Below are positions 1-13,600 of a DNA stretch of 64,000 bases, in pieces. A program made the translations under genes and the position numbers. Source of the stretch: Branchiostoma floridae (Eukaryota; Chordata; Leptocardii; Amphioxiformes; Branchiostomatidae). The notes under the pieces were generated by a model. The model was not told where the DNA came from and did not search any database. It was given only the letters and a program-made list of their open reading frames with translations. The stretch lies in assembly GCF_000003815.2 (NCBI RefSeq), contig NC_049981.1, positions 24,627,675 through 24,691,674 of the forward strand, written 5' to 3'. Positions within the stretch are counted from its first letter, which is position 1. Every line of letters begins with the position of its first letter.

Positions 1-220
1 ATCTGTATACAGATATTCCATACACTTTGACATAAGTATCCGAATAACGCGATAGTTACTTACACCATGTATGTAGTCTGGCTTACTCTAAAATCACTAG
101 GTCTAAACACTATCCATTTATATTATTTAATTGTGTTGTACGTAATTGGCACTGCGTATATAAGCCGATTCTTTTTTACAGGCACAAAAACAATTCACAA
201 AAACAAGGCACAAAAACACA

Positions 221-226
221 TTTAAT
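221..226 (-). terminator. Candidate poly(A) signal ATTAAA with GU-rich downstream element
   Basis: On the minus strand ATTAAA is followed at once by TGTGTTTTTGTG and further T/G tracts down to 181. This is the arrangement of a cleavage/polyadenylation site with a U/GU-rich downstream element. No AATAAA occurs between 1 and 932 on this strand. It lies about 700 nt past the stop codon. Confidence 0.4.
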
Positions 227-932
227 AAGTTGACAAGAAATAGAGGTCGAAGACCATATTATGATCCAAAATACACTGCATGAGGTATAGCCATATGAAA
301 AAGAGTTCAACATCTTCATGAAATGAAATTCAATATGAATGTGTTACTAATTTTGATGAATTGATTCATAGATGGATATGTCACGAGCATGTCTGCGACT
401 GAAGATAAGAAGAATCGAGCACTAATTATTCTAAATATACATCTAGACATTTAAAAACATGTAGGTGTTAAATCATTAACTTGTTCAATCACATAAAAGT
501 ATTAGAGAAGAATCCACCACGTTACAAAAAAAGCAATACTTTACTTACTAACATTTTAAGAAGAACTTCCAGATAATACAGACAGAAGCTGCGGCAGCTT
601 GTCCCATCACTATCAGCAATCATAACCAGCAGTATAGCTTTAGTAGCTGCACTGGACTGACACTGCTTTTCAGTCTTCTGAAATTACTGACATTTTTACA
701 TTCACGAACAGTTTTTCATTATGAAATTGATCATGATAATCATTATATAGATGGTAATTGATTGCCATTATACGTGCAAGATAGCAAGTTTCCCATTTTT
801 GTTGACTGTACGATGGCTGAGATAAATGTTCGGAATGATGTTGCGGGGCCAAATATAATTGTCATTTGGTTATACGTTTGACGTCTCCGTATTACTAAGA
901 CTTTCGTCACCTCGTCACGTTGTGTCACCGCG
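221..932 (-). other. Candidate 3' UTR of the receptor gene
   Basis: This is the stretch between the stop codon and the best poly(A) signal downstream on the minus strand. It is AT-rich and has no open frame resembling a known protein. The extent is inferred from the ATTAAA at 226-221; a signal beyond the window edge cannot be excluded. Confidence 0.4.
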
Positions 933-1466
933 TTACATCCTCGTCTCCGCCATGTTGACAATTTCATTCTCTTGCGACATCTCTTCGACAGCCTCATTGC
1001 TACCGGTGATACCATTCATATTGCTCGGGGGAGAAAACTTTCTGCGCCGACTGTCGCGCTGCACAGTACGAAGCGACCGTGTCAACCCGTTTCCCGTGGA
1101 CGCCATCTCGATTTTCACTTTATAGGTACGGCCACTTGCCGGGCGGCCGTTTCCTCTCAGTTCCTTCCCACTGGTACCGCCGCTGTCTTCAAGTGGAGAG
1201 GCGGCACCGCAGAGACTTTCGAAACTGCGTCTGAAGTTGGTGTTGAAGTAGCCATAGACGATGGGGTTGATGGAGCTGTTGAAGTAGAGGAGCCAGTGCG
1301 CTATCGGGAACATGTAGGCGTACAGAAAGCTGCGCTGCCAGATGGTCATCTTGTGGCGCTTGAAGGAGTCGATGAGGAGGCAGGCGTGGATGGGGAGCCA
1401 GCACACAGCGAACAACACCAGGACGGTGATCAGCATTTTGATCACACGGACTCTCTTCTTGGACAC
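933..1466 (-). CDS. Receptor exon 5: loop 3, TM6, TM7, C-tail, stop
   Basis: The acceptor TTGCTATTTCAG is followed by GTGTCCAAG. The exon encodes residues 250-426 and TAA at 935-933. [12 protein letters not shown] leads into TM6 with CWLP. TM7 contains HWLLYFNSS and NPIVYGYF, followed by a helix-8 NFRRSF and C335. The tail of about 90 residues is Ser/Thr- and Arg/Lys-rich, ending in an acidic stretch, and holds many potential phosphorylation sites. The intron 5' of this exon is only 279 bp. A 167-aa ORF on the opposite strand is a shadow of this exon. Confidence 0.93.
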   Translation of the reverse strand: MSKKRVRVIKMLITVLVLFAVCWLPIHACLLIDSFKRHKMTIWQRSFLYAYMFPIAHWLLYFNSSINPIVYGYFNTNFRRSFESLCGAASPLEDSGGTSGKELRGNGRPASGRTYKVKIEMASTGNGLTRSLRTVQRDSRRRKFSPPSNMNGITGSNEAVEEMSQENEIVNMAETRM

Positions 1467-1645
1467 CTGAAATAGCAAATTACAACGACTGTTGTCAACG
1501 GGAACATTATTCTGAGCATGTCCACTAAGCACGATACATGGAACTGTTACGAGCACGCAACCAGAAAGACGCGTGAAATACTGCGTTTTGTATGTGTAAC
1601 GTTATGCGTGTGTGCGCGTGTGTGTATACGTTTTGTGTTTGTGGT

Positions 1646-1691
<46 letters not shown>

Positions 1692-4600
1692 TGCATGTGT
1701 TTATTGTTTGTGTTCATCCAATAAACATGAGGTGCAGAACACTACCTGCGTCAGGTTGGACATCTTGGATGATCGGCTGGAGGCCATAGCGGGGTTGGGC
1801 TTGTACCAGATGCGGAAGGAGATCCGGATGTACAGGTACACGTTAATCAGCAGAGGTCCAATGTAGATGACGATAAACAGCATGACTGTGTAGGCCTACA
1901 TGTAGAATCAACAATAACAAATTTGTCTTGTCATTCGTTATCTCCATAGAAAATGAAGATAATAGTTTTTGGTGTTGTTTGTTGATGTGTATGTGTTTTC
2001 TTAGCAACAACTTAATAAGAAATTTAAAGGGACGTTCAAGGTCGAGTTTGAGCCTCCTGGCAACTATACTTGATACTGCATCAGAAACGGTACTATGATA
2101 TATAATGACATGCGTGCATACTTAGGTCTTGCTAACTACAAAAGGCTTGGCTAACGGAAGCGGTATCGAGACGTCACGCGTTCTATTCCTAAAACTGACT
2201 AGACGGTGTGTTCTGGGAAAACTACTTAATACCACCTTCATCACTCCACTTGGGTGAAAATGGGTATGTAAATTTGGTTAGGGAGGTAAAAGGCCGTGGA
2301 AGAAGTGGGATAGGCCTTTCTATACATGTACTATTCCCAAGATAAAGTGGATTGACAACCTGCTAACAGCATAACAGTTGGGAATGTTTACCTTTAAAGT
2401 TCATTTACCCGAGCGGGGCTGTAACAAATTGATGAATTTCGATTACTGGGATGGGCTTACACAGAAAAGTTCCTAAGACACATACTTGGTGTTTCTTTTC
2501 AGTTGCTCTGTTAACTATTCCGCCCATCCACCAGGCGACATATGAAAATGTCCCACGATAGAGGATAAAAAGTTATGTCAGGTATATCCTCCTGTTTCAT
2601 TCTCGATTTATATTTGAGGGAATAAGCAGTTGGAGATAACGGCTTCAAAAATATCTAGAGGGTAGGAATTTAGGAAATGACAAATGGATATTTCCTGTCT
2701 ACCTGCGGCTGGATTTTGCAAGTGTCTGCATCTCTAACTTCGACTTTAGTCGTAGTTTGGTCATTTGTAGCGGTACATAATTAAATAACAGTCATCGATT
2801 CAAGTCTTTATCAATACGCTTTGTGCCCTGAAATTAATTCTGAAACGATTGCTCTGGACGTCTATAAATTTAAACTCATTTTGACGGTTGTGTTGTACGT
2901 ATTCTCCCATAATTCAAGACTGCCGGTTTTATATTACCTGCAAGTGACCTAAGAGGGATATGCCGAATTATTTAATGCTTCTACATATACAGCATCACAC
3001 CAGGCAGTTATGGAAACTTTGTCCTCACTGTACCTGAGTCTGTAGCAGATTGATGGATTTGGATCACTGAACTATAGACATTACGCTCCAACTGGGCGGT
3101 AATACACGTAATCAGCCATCTCGGGACCAATCTGTTCACCGCACTGGGCCTCATTACTTTTTGACGAAACGTGTGACGCACGTTTGGTGTGAAAAATTCT
3201 AGAATCCCACTCCATCTAAAACAATCAATGTTCCGGGGCACGCTATACATTTTCAGCCACGTTAATTAACAAAGATCGATCTTCTGAAGTATTCTGAGAG
3301 GAAAGTTTCCGTTTTCTGAGAGAAAAGTTTGGGTCCATCTAGAAGGTCTAAAATGAATGAATGCTAAGATTTCGAGTATTCCACAAACCATCCAATTTCT
3401 CTTCCCAGGTCAAAAACAAGAAAAATCAAACCACCAAACAACAATCATTCAATATCTTTAAGCAAACAGTAGAGAAATAAGACAACCAAATAACCAAGAA
3501 GCAAGCAGCCAACGAAACAACCAACCAACATTCTAGATCAGACACTGACAAAAGCGAAGTATCGATTATTTAGCTTTGTTTGGGTGACTTATTTTCTTGT
3601 TGTCAAACCAGACGTTACTATCCCAGATACGCTTTCATGCTTAAGAATCATGATCTCTCTGTGAGAGGCTTGTACCTGGTTGTACTCAACAGACGGCCAT
3701 TGCTCATCGCAGAACTGCATGGTCTGGTTCTGGTAGCCGGGCAGTACCTCTTCTTTGTTCTCGATCACCAAAGCCTGTGGCCACATGATGAGGGCGCTGA
3801 ACACCCAGATGGCAGTGATGATCTGCACAGACCGACATCTTGACATCTTCGGCTTTCGTGGATTGATGATGACCTGGAACCTGAGTGTGTAGATGGAATA
3901 TCAAAGAATGGAATGTTACGAAACTGTAAAATTACCCACGTAGACCTTCTTGATACAATGCTAAGGACACATTTCTATACCGGGTCCCGGTTGGGATGTT
4001 GCGTGAACGATAACAGTGTTTATCAAGAAATGTACACAGATTACGCTGATTATTTTCCAACTATTAACACAAACCTTTTTTTGTGTTTTGTTGTCTTTGT
4101 GTATACCATACTCTTTAGTTCCCGCAATCTTTCCGGTCGGACCTCGGCTTGTAAATGTGACCCCGGGCGTTACACAACAGCAGAAGTAGTTAAAATAATT
4201 AGCGATCAAAACTATCCCCGTCCTATGTGGTCAGCCTTGTTACCAGACCATCGTGAGCGTACTGGGGTCATCTTGGTCCCCGAATGTTGCAGCCCGCCTG
4301 GACACACTTCCTGGATTCTGTTACGGGGTGGAATCCACTCAAACACCATAGCTACAACTACAGAGATTGACTGTCTAAAATGCCAAATGCTTAGGTGCAA
4401 GGCTTACTCCATTTTATGATCAGGGTCATCTAAATTCTTTATAATTTAGTTCAATGTTTTAACAACTACCATTAGACTACGCTATTGTTGTTCTCCACGG
4501 TCCACCCAACATGTAAATATTCATTACATTGTTTAAAACTTATTAACAAAAAACGTATTCTACACAATAAAAGGTCTACAATCCACCATCCATTTCGGCT

Positions 4601-7600
4601 AAACCTAAACCGGTTCCCCACCGTGTCGTTTACAGCCTTATTTTATCAGCTAATAAACTATTGGATGTGGCATAGGTTTTGAAATGTGACTGCAAGATGT
4701 AACTTGAAGTCGGTGTCCCTTGGCGTCCGAGTACCCCCACTGCGAAGTCCCTTTGGAATGTGACTGAGGAAAACCCCAAAATGCCCTGCTCCCTCCCCAT
4801 CGCGAACATGCCGCACCTGTCCACCGCTATGGCCGTAAGCGAGAAGATAGAGGCACCGACAGAGATACCCTGAACCAATGGCTGCAGCTTGCAGATGACG
4901 TCTCCGAAAGGGTTACCTGCAAAACAACATACAGCAAAAGATAAACGGTTTGATACACATCAAAGTGTGATGCCGGGGCAACAATTTTCTAAAGTATACA
5001 GAGCCAAGCATGTCGATATTTTCACGTGCTTAATGCACCAAGGACCATTACATATGCAAAATGTGCCATAATTTCCATTGAAGAGCTCTATCTATATTCT
5101 TTCTCCTTTCTCTTGCACTAATTTCCATTGTTTACAATCTCTCCCAACCTTCCTCAGGACATGTTAAAAAATTGCTTTGCAGGAAGATCGGCTGTGGTTG
5201 GTAACTGGTCGGCGCGGTTGGCTGCTGCTGACTTGAACGTTTCAAAAGTATTTTTAACATTCGAGAGTGAGAGTTAATGGGTTGGGAAATTTGGAAGTAA
5301 GTCAGCATTTTGATCCCTACACTACAGAGTTGGCAATCGGGTGGCAATAGGTCAGGACGGCTTGAGGTCGAAGTGGTTAGGAGTGTTTAAGAGTTGACTC
5401 GAAAGCGTTCGGATCTCGGTTGGGATTACTCGAGTAGGTCATTCATACTGGTTTGCAAAATGGCTGCGAAATCACTGGAGTATGGTTGTCCGGCAAGACG
5501 TGGCCAAAAATGGTCTGAACACATCGAACCTACCGCCAACCAGAGCTCCTCCATGGAGGTTGCTCGTGCAGACGATCGTGGAAACGATCGTGAGCAAGTT
5601 TAGGAGCAAGGTCCTGAATGTGCAAGAGGGGGCTCACTTCAGTTGAAGTTCAAAGTCACCAAGTATCGCTTTCCAAGAAATGTTAATTCGCATGAAAGGA
5701 CTCAAACAGGCGATTAACGGCAACTCTATCGTTATCTCGGCAAGTGATCATTGGATTCTACCAGTGGGATTGCTGTTGCACGAAGTCGGCACCCAATCAT
5801 TTACCCCAGCTTGCGATCAAAGGAAGCTCTTGGACATGTTGTATTCGCCAGGATTTTACAGGTCATTTTCATGTCAAGCAGAGAGGTTAAATCCAATAAC
5901 GACTCATTCCAAGAGGCAAGGGGCATTACTGTGGTGGGAGGAGGGATTAAACTACAAGGTTCAAGGCAAAGAGAAATTTGGGTCTGTTCCAGGGCTTTCT
6001 CTCGTTGGATTTTCTTTTGTGCTCGTGTTAAAGTTCCTTGTCAAGTGCTAGGTCGTGCTCTGTAGGAGTCTATGTATGGACGTGCTTCCCCGGTGTGAAG
6101 CCAGTTTTGCTGCTTTGATTGGTGGAGTTACGGTTACTGTTGCGGACAGGGCTACCTTTTGAGATAGGGCTAAGATCAACCCTCATCCGACCGTATGGGG
6201 TCATTTTTTTTATCTGCCATAGCAACATTTTTAAACAGAGAAAAATTTCATTCCATGAATTTGTTTGTATACATGTCTTACAACATCTACCAATGTTTCA
6301 TCGAGTTTTGCCCATTATTTATACAATAATACTTGAAAGTTTTTGTCTGGTTCTGTGGGGTTAAAATGGCCCCAGTCAATTATGAATCATGTATTACGTA
6401 GATATCAAATAATGTCAATAAAATACCAGGTATTCCTTATCACTGCTATTACAGCAGTAAGTTATAGATGCTTAGACGAATATTTTGAAAGAAATATAGT
6501 ATTTTAGTGTAAAACACAGTTTTCGACTTTCTGCATAAATTATGATAATAAGCACTGATTACGTATGCTGTTGAAAGTGAAAATGTTTCTAATTCATTGA
6601 GATGCAGTCAATATCAACGTAAAATAAAAATGAAAAGTTCGCGATCATAGACATAGCCTTAGGGAAGCCATGGGTGCAGCTTTATGGTATTTTCATGCTC
6701 GCTGAGAATTACAATTGAAACACTCCTACATAATTCACTAGCAACTGCAAAATGTATATAGTAAATTTTGTTCATGTTTAGTATCGGAAAGGGGATCAGA
6801 AATGCATAAACGCTGGTGGAACCCCTGTTAAATGTCTACAGAGAACATCCTCCCAACAAACTACAGAAAATCATAACGTTTTACGATAGGAGGAAAGTAC
6901 GTTTATAGATAGAAGTTCCATTACGATTAAGTACTGCCTTCCTCTTTCTGATGGGGCCAACATGATAAATCTGATTCCAAATGGACTGTGGTGATTGAAG
7001 TGGTGCATATTGTACATCATACAATATACTGCTATGTAGTAACAGCAGCTCAAAATAGGTAGAACAGTCTTGGGTGCAAAATAGACTGTCGAATCACATG
7101 GTTGGATTATCAAATGATAAGACCTGCAACATAATGGATAGGTGTACCCGTGAAAGGAGTACCTATTATGTAATGATTGAAGGTTATATTTGGAATTAGC
7201 TTGTGTGCTTTGTGTGTTTGGGAGTATGCATACTTTTGCCAGAATACCTCAGTGAGGTATGGAATGATTGTGATGATGTTTTAGAATCTGCATAGATCTA
7301 TTGAAAACGAAAGTTGTCATTCAGCTCTGGCCTCTTAGTGGCTTCTCTTGGTAATGCATCAGAAATCCCTTTTTATCGTCAGTCCTTGTTGACATTTAAG
7401 CCGATTGTGTATCAAGTGAGTCAATTTAGACAATACTATTATCTAAAATGAACTGGACAACTTTGATAATATACATACTTGTGCATACATGACCGGGCAA
7501 ACGCTACAGAAATCAACCAAGAAATCAAACATCTTGTATCACCGTAGATCAGTTTGATTGGTAATTTCTTGATGCCCTAGCCGGCGCTAGCCATCACAAA

Positions 7601-10600
7601 CCTTAGTGACATTTTAACTCCCTTCTCCTCTTCATCAATTCTAGCTATCTTCCTCCAAAATAGATGATCAATTAGCAGTGGACTATACCAATGCATTGGT
7701 TGTAGTACGGGGATGTCACCCTGTAATTATGCATTAACTGAAAACACTACTGTGGGGGTACAATCATAATGTTTTGCAAAAAATTACCAACATGCCAAAA
7801 ATCAAGCAAATTGGTGCATTAACACTAAATAAAAAGTCCCACACGGCTGTCGAACGTAATTACATATCATGAAACTGCACCCGCTTGTTAAGCTTTCCTT
7901 GGAAATTGAATCTTTGTAAAGAATAATTGCCGTGCGGAAGCCACATATTTGGATGCAAAGTATAGGTCTTTGCCTCCGGTAATGTACTTTACCAGCTTCT
8001 TAGCCGAGAGTGAATCACAAAGGAGTCTTTGATGTAATCAATGAAAACGAATTTCGTTGGCGTCGAACTGAGACCCTATCAGTTTTCTCTTGTGCTGTGA
8101 CGGTTCACGATGAAAGTCGCTCCTGTTGTGCGGTGGAATCAATTATTCTCGGCGGTGTGCAGTATGCGGTTGCGCGCTTAATTCAAGGTTGCGTCAACAT
8201 GCTATTGGCAATGATACCATGCCCGCTATACGTAACTAACCTTTTAAAAGGCAAACATGATGCGAATTCCATTGACAACTCATGGTCAACACAGATGATT
8301 ATACTTGACCGTACTGCACCAGTCTTCGTCAAAGAATAAAGCCACAGCATCTACTACATTCTTGACAGATTGGACTTGACGCAGCAAGCTGTGGATCACA
8401 TGTTTGTAGCATCATCCGTCTCTATGCAGGGACGGTTATAAGGGCCTGGACATGGTAAAGATCTCGCTGGAGAAAGTACAATGTGAGTATAGAGCCGAAC
8501 TTGGAGACGGATAACGTTATTAACAGCTGTCTGCAAGAGTTGAACCACAGCATGCTAAGTCACAGGTCTGTAATCTGCATAGAGGAAAACGTGGTGGAGT
8601 TTTACTGGTTAGGTCGCGAGACATAGAAAAATAGAAAGCCCGATAAGAACGCCTAAAAACGTTAAAAAAAACAGCCGAAGTCTAATCTCTGCTAGGAGAG
8701 TAATGGATTCCATTCTTAACAATTATATCAAGTATACTACAGAATCTACAATGTTGAATTGTTTCCGCCCATATATATCACACGCATACAATTTCAAAAT
8801 GTGAAAACAAAAGGTTATTGTCATCTGTCAAGATATTTATGGTGTCCTAAGTGTATGCCAGATTGCTACTTGGTCTACTCTACACGGTACGATGTCCAGC
8901 CTCGACGTGAGAGGAAAACGAAATGACGCAGTTTCTAACCTTTTGGTAAATATGTTTACATTAATACTCGGCTGGATTCCAAAATGCCTTTGTGGTAAAA
9001 CGTCACCTGATAATTAGCCTGAAGATTCAAATACTTTTTCTAACTAGTTTGATTTAAAGTACGTCAATATTGTTCCATTCATGTTAGAAGAAGAAGTCGG
9101 TGTCTGATAGTACCCGGAGCACGCTGTATTTTTCTTACAGGAATCATACTCTGTGGATACATGACTAAACGATTTACACCTGCTCACTACCCAGACATTA
9201 ATTTCTAGAAATCTTTTTTTCCCGTCAATGTAGTCCAAGAAGTAAACTTAGGATTTAGTAGACACATAAAACTTTTTAAAAGATTTAGAATAAAAGTCGT
9301 CTCAATTGCTTGAAGTTTTGATCACTCGTTGGTCGATAACGGTTGCCGCCGCAGTGGGAAAATGTTATAAGACATGTATTGAGAAAATGGACATTTGTGC
9401 TCGCATCAAGTTTCTAAACATATGAAGAGCTATACGGTGTACAAAATGCTATATATTTGCCATAAATTGCACAGAAAAAACACCTGACCACATATAGTTA
9501 AATAGAACGGTGTGAAAGAACAAAAATAGAGATGTTTTCGATTGATGTACCCTATTTGGTGTGTTGAGTCATATTAGTTCAACCCTCCTACCCACTCACA
9601 ATTCATTACAAGGCAATATTTTCTGCCCATCTTCCTATTAGTTCGGAATGTCAAGAAAATGGCACCCTATAATCAAATCAGTAAGGCTTAGAGTGAAGTG
9701 AAGTAACGTGCTTAGCGTGAATAGATATTCCTGATACAAACATTTTAGTGCCCATGGAGGAGCAAGAAAAGCCAGAAATGTGTCTCTAAAAGGAATGGAA
9801 GAATGAAGAATAGTCCAAGTAAACCTTGTCAAAAGGCTAGAGAATAAGTAAAAGTGAGGTGAACAAATGACGTCAGTACATTGGCGGGTGATTCTATTTA
9901 AGACTCAATCAAAGAAAAGTGCAGCAAGCCAAATTGAATTTTGCGTACAGGTGGACCACCATTACGCTGTCTCGAAGCAATTGTAGGCCGTTGCCTCCAT
10001 TCTTTTGAGATTTTTTTCTTCAAAGCAGAAATGATTCGCCGAACGTTTTCAGCTTGTGTTGCTGCTCCTGAAGCTGTAGATTATTATAGGAAATAGTTCG
10101 GGAATCGAAGGTCATGTTCGGTGATGGGCTTCCTAGTGGCTATCTACGGTGCTTCAGCAGAATGCTTGGTTTCGATTTCTCGCAATTTGGACATGATTGT
10201 TTAAAAAGTATGTGGCTTTTGTAACAGAAAGGGATGAAGTTTCCACCCCCTGGCAGATATCTTAAAACGACTATGGCTAATCTTTTTTGAGACCTTGATG
10301 TGTAAATACTCAACGTTTTATTTAAAAAAAAATGTAAATCTTTTATTGTAGCAACTGTAACGGGGAAGAGATGGCCACTGAAAAAGTTTGGAAGTATGTG
10401 TCTATTTATTTCAGGCACTTACACTGGAATGGGCTCGATTTTAATGTGCTTGAAATGTGGCTCTTCATTTGAACCTGAGTCAATTATGGCAATTGGTGTA
10501 AAGTGTATTTTACAATTGCAAGAGCACAACACCAGAATCTGTCAATAATTCAACTTCGGTATCTCCCGGTCCTGGGGCAACAGCCCTGACCAGCAGGTCA

Positions 10601-13600
10601 CCATCCCACTGTAAATAAGTTATCTACCCGCTAGGCTATCGAAGTTACCCAAGGTTAAGAGAAGGAAAGGAATTTGAAGATAAGATTGGGTTACCTGGGG
10701 TGAAGGACAGATTGGACCAATTTTTCAAAAGTCTAAGTGGTCGGTACAAGGTTAATGTAATGGCAAATCTCTCCTTTTACCCGTAAATTGCCCGTTCCAC
10801 AGTACCTGTGCAAGATGTGAAAGTGCTAAATTAGATTTCTGGTCAGTTTCAGACTTTTCGGTTGGAAAGGATGGGAATTTACATTTATGTCGAACTTGTT
10901 TTCTTCCCACCATCTCCTGTTTTCGCCCAAATGAGCTGGGAGTTATTGCAGGAATGTAAGAAATGTGGATTGCAAAAGGCGAAGTTCTATCGAGAATACA
11001 AATAAAGGGTTTGTGCATGTAGAAGTCCTAAGTCAGGATGGTTGATGTGTTATCAAATAATGACTAGTACCTAATTCATAATATGTAAAATAAATAACAA
11101 CATGTAACATTATGTAGCATATATAATTTTATTCGGGGAGTCGATATCTTTTTATTCTATAAAGATCATGTCACTTCTAAATTCATATTTGTCTAGAACA
11201 TAACAGAGGGGCATATCCTGCGTTTGCTAGAAAATGTCTTTTGCATCCATTTCGCAAAGGTCATTACTTTACTTAAGTGCTTTTGATGACCCGTAAGTTA
11301 AACTCTCAGAGTTTTGAAGGCTAAATCGTTTATTCTTTATAAAATCTTGAAGTTGAGTGCAATGCCGGGTAGTGAAAACCTGCTGGATCCAGTACAAGTA
11401 ACTTTATAAAGGCATTAGAGTATAAGATTGTGCCAAGCGAAAAATTTGGCTCACATTCTTATTCGTCACAAAACTGGATTTGTCACAAAACTGGATCTTC
11501 CCATGATATACTTGGCAAATGACCTGCAATTTGTATAAAGGTAGGTCTTACCTAAAGGTAAAACTTTTCATCTATTCTTTGGATATTGGTATTTGGAATT
11601 GCCTTGTAAATTGTCTTTTTAGTTAGTATTGGCGAATGCCACACATACAGAGTCAGACGGATGTCATACCGCCAGGTGCGCATGCGTGCTGACAAGGGAA
11701 TGGAAAAATTAATCACAATTGTACCAGGCCAAAACAAAGGCACTCAAAGGGTAATATCCACCACTAACTTTACAAAATTAGAAGAACAAATCCTAAAATG
11801 TTGCTAAATATGCCATTTGACTGGCGTTTGGCTTTAAAGTGAAAAATCAAAATGAGGAAAATAAAATATTTTGGGTGAATTAGCTATTAGATCCATGTCT
11901 TGTTTGTTTGTTTGGGCGATGATCACCCCTGATGGATGTCGTGGATCCCATACGACCACTGTGGTTATGGACCGTGAGTGAGTGAGTTGTTTTATCTGAG
12001 ATGTATATCCATTAGTGCTATGGTCTCTCATGAAATAGAGTGTAGATGAACAGCCTTTTATTTGAAAAATACTTAAATCGTATGAAATAAAATAAAACTT
12101 TAATGATATCAGCAATACAAGCATCGCACCGTTCTAGAAAACTTTGGTACGGGTAAGAGTTGAAGCCGTGTACATTATGGATCCTCCGCAGAGACCGAAT
12201 GGTATCAGTCAGTTCTGCTCCCTCTTAGTCTTATCGATTTTCAACTCAGTCAAAGTTTCTTTTATGAAAGAAAAATCGTTGCCTCATATACCGAATGTGG
12301 TCTTAACCCTCAAGCACCCGACCTTTTTTTGCGACTAAAATGACCGAGTGGGGTCCAAACGGACCCCAAAATGTTTTGTTCATAAAATCTCAGTTCCAAT
12401 TCTTATTGGTGATCATTGTACATATATTGCTTCGTTAATATAAGAGGAATATTTTGACATGTTAAGGTGTTGCTAATTCCACCTCATTATCATAATGTAT
12501 GCAAAAGATCAGAAGGACCATGTTTTGCACTAAACCTATTCTGACCAGAGAGGGGAATTTTGAGGCCCTCAGCAACTATTATGTCGCGTAACTCATGAAC
12601 GGCTGGTGCTAAAGCTATGAAACTTGGTGATACAACACAAAATATTGTTAGCAAAATTTTTTTGTCAAAAATAAATTTATCATTATTTGGGGTTGCAATG
12701 GCAACGTAATTCTGACAGGCATATTTTTGCAAAAAAATTCCAATTTCGATTTAAACAAGGTTTTCTTGGTAAAACATGCTTGTTTTCTTCCAACAATAAA
12801 ATTCTATGAAGTTCAATGCTATTGTCATGATTGAAAATTTATAATTTATGCTAATTTCATGACGTCATTAGTCAAAATCCAAGATGGCCGCCATTATAAG
12901 CTAAATGACGTCATAATGTCGTCATATTATATGGCGATGACAGAATTTTTTATGAGGATTTAGTTTTACATGTTTAGTGGTGATAGGATAAGTAGTTAGG
13001 GAGTTAGACTCAAAACTTTGTTTCAAAAGCTGCACTTTTTGGCTGGGGTCCGTTTGGACCCCAGACGGACTGATCACGGACTTTCTTTATATTTTCCACA
13101 GTATTGTACCAAACTCCATAAAAGCTTAGGAGAAGATATAAAAGATATTGGCTAACACGGAAGGTTGGTTGTCACGGAAGGAATTTTTCTTCCGATCAAA
13201 AATGTTCAAAAGGTACTTCAAAATTTACGACTGGGGTCCAAATGGACCCCACTCGGGTGTTTGAGGGACCAATGACTGAAGTCCAAAGACCTGTGCAGTT
13301 CTACAACATATATTTTCCCGAATGGAAATGGTTCATTAGATTTGATTTGAATGACATTACCAAAGAGTAATGGAGTGCGTCGTGGGTGGTAAATATTGAG
13401 GGAAGAAGAGAATAACGCAGTGAAGTCATGACTCTTTGCCATTTATGTCTCAGTGCTTTACACCGCCGGGATGTATTAAAAAATTGTAATATTTTATCCT
13501 CATCCATTTCCAATTATTTTCCCACCAAGGCAATCATGTCTTAGTTTGTGGCGTTTTCAGATTTGCCCTCGTTCCTTTCCCAAAAACGGAGCCTAGGAAA

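Noticed and set aside
972-1475. 167-aa plus-strand ORF opposite receptor exon 5
   Set aside because: It is the antisense shadow of the TM6-TM7 exon, with acidic/Gly/Val-rich composition typical of such shadows and no splice or domain support.
3913-4419. 168-aa plus-strand ORF within intron 2
   Set aside because: No recognisable domain, AT-rich codons, and it lies in a well-defined intron.
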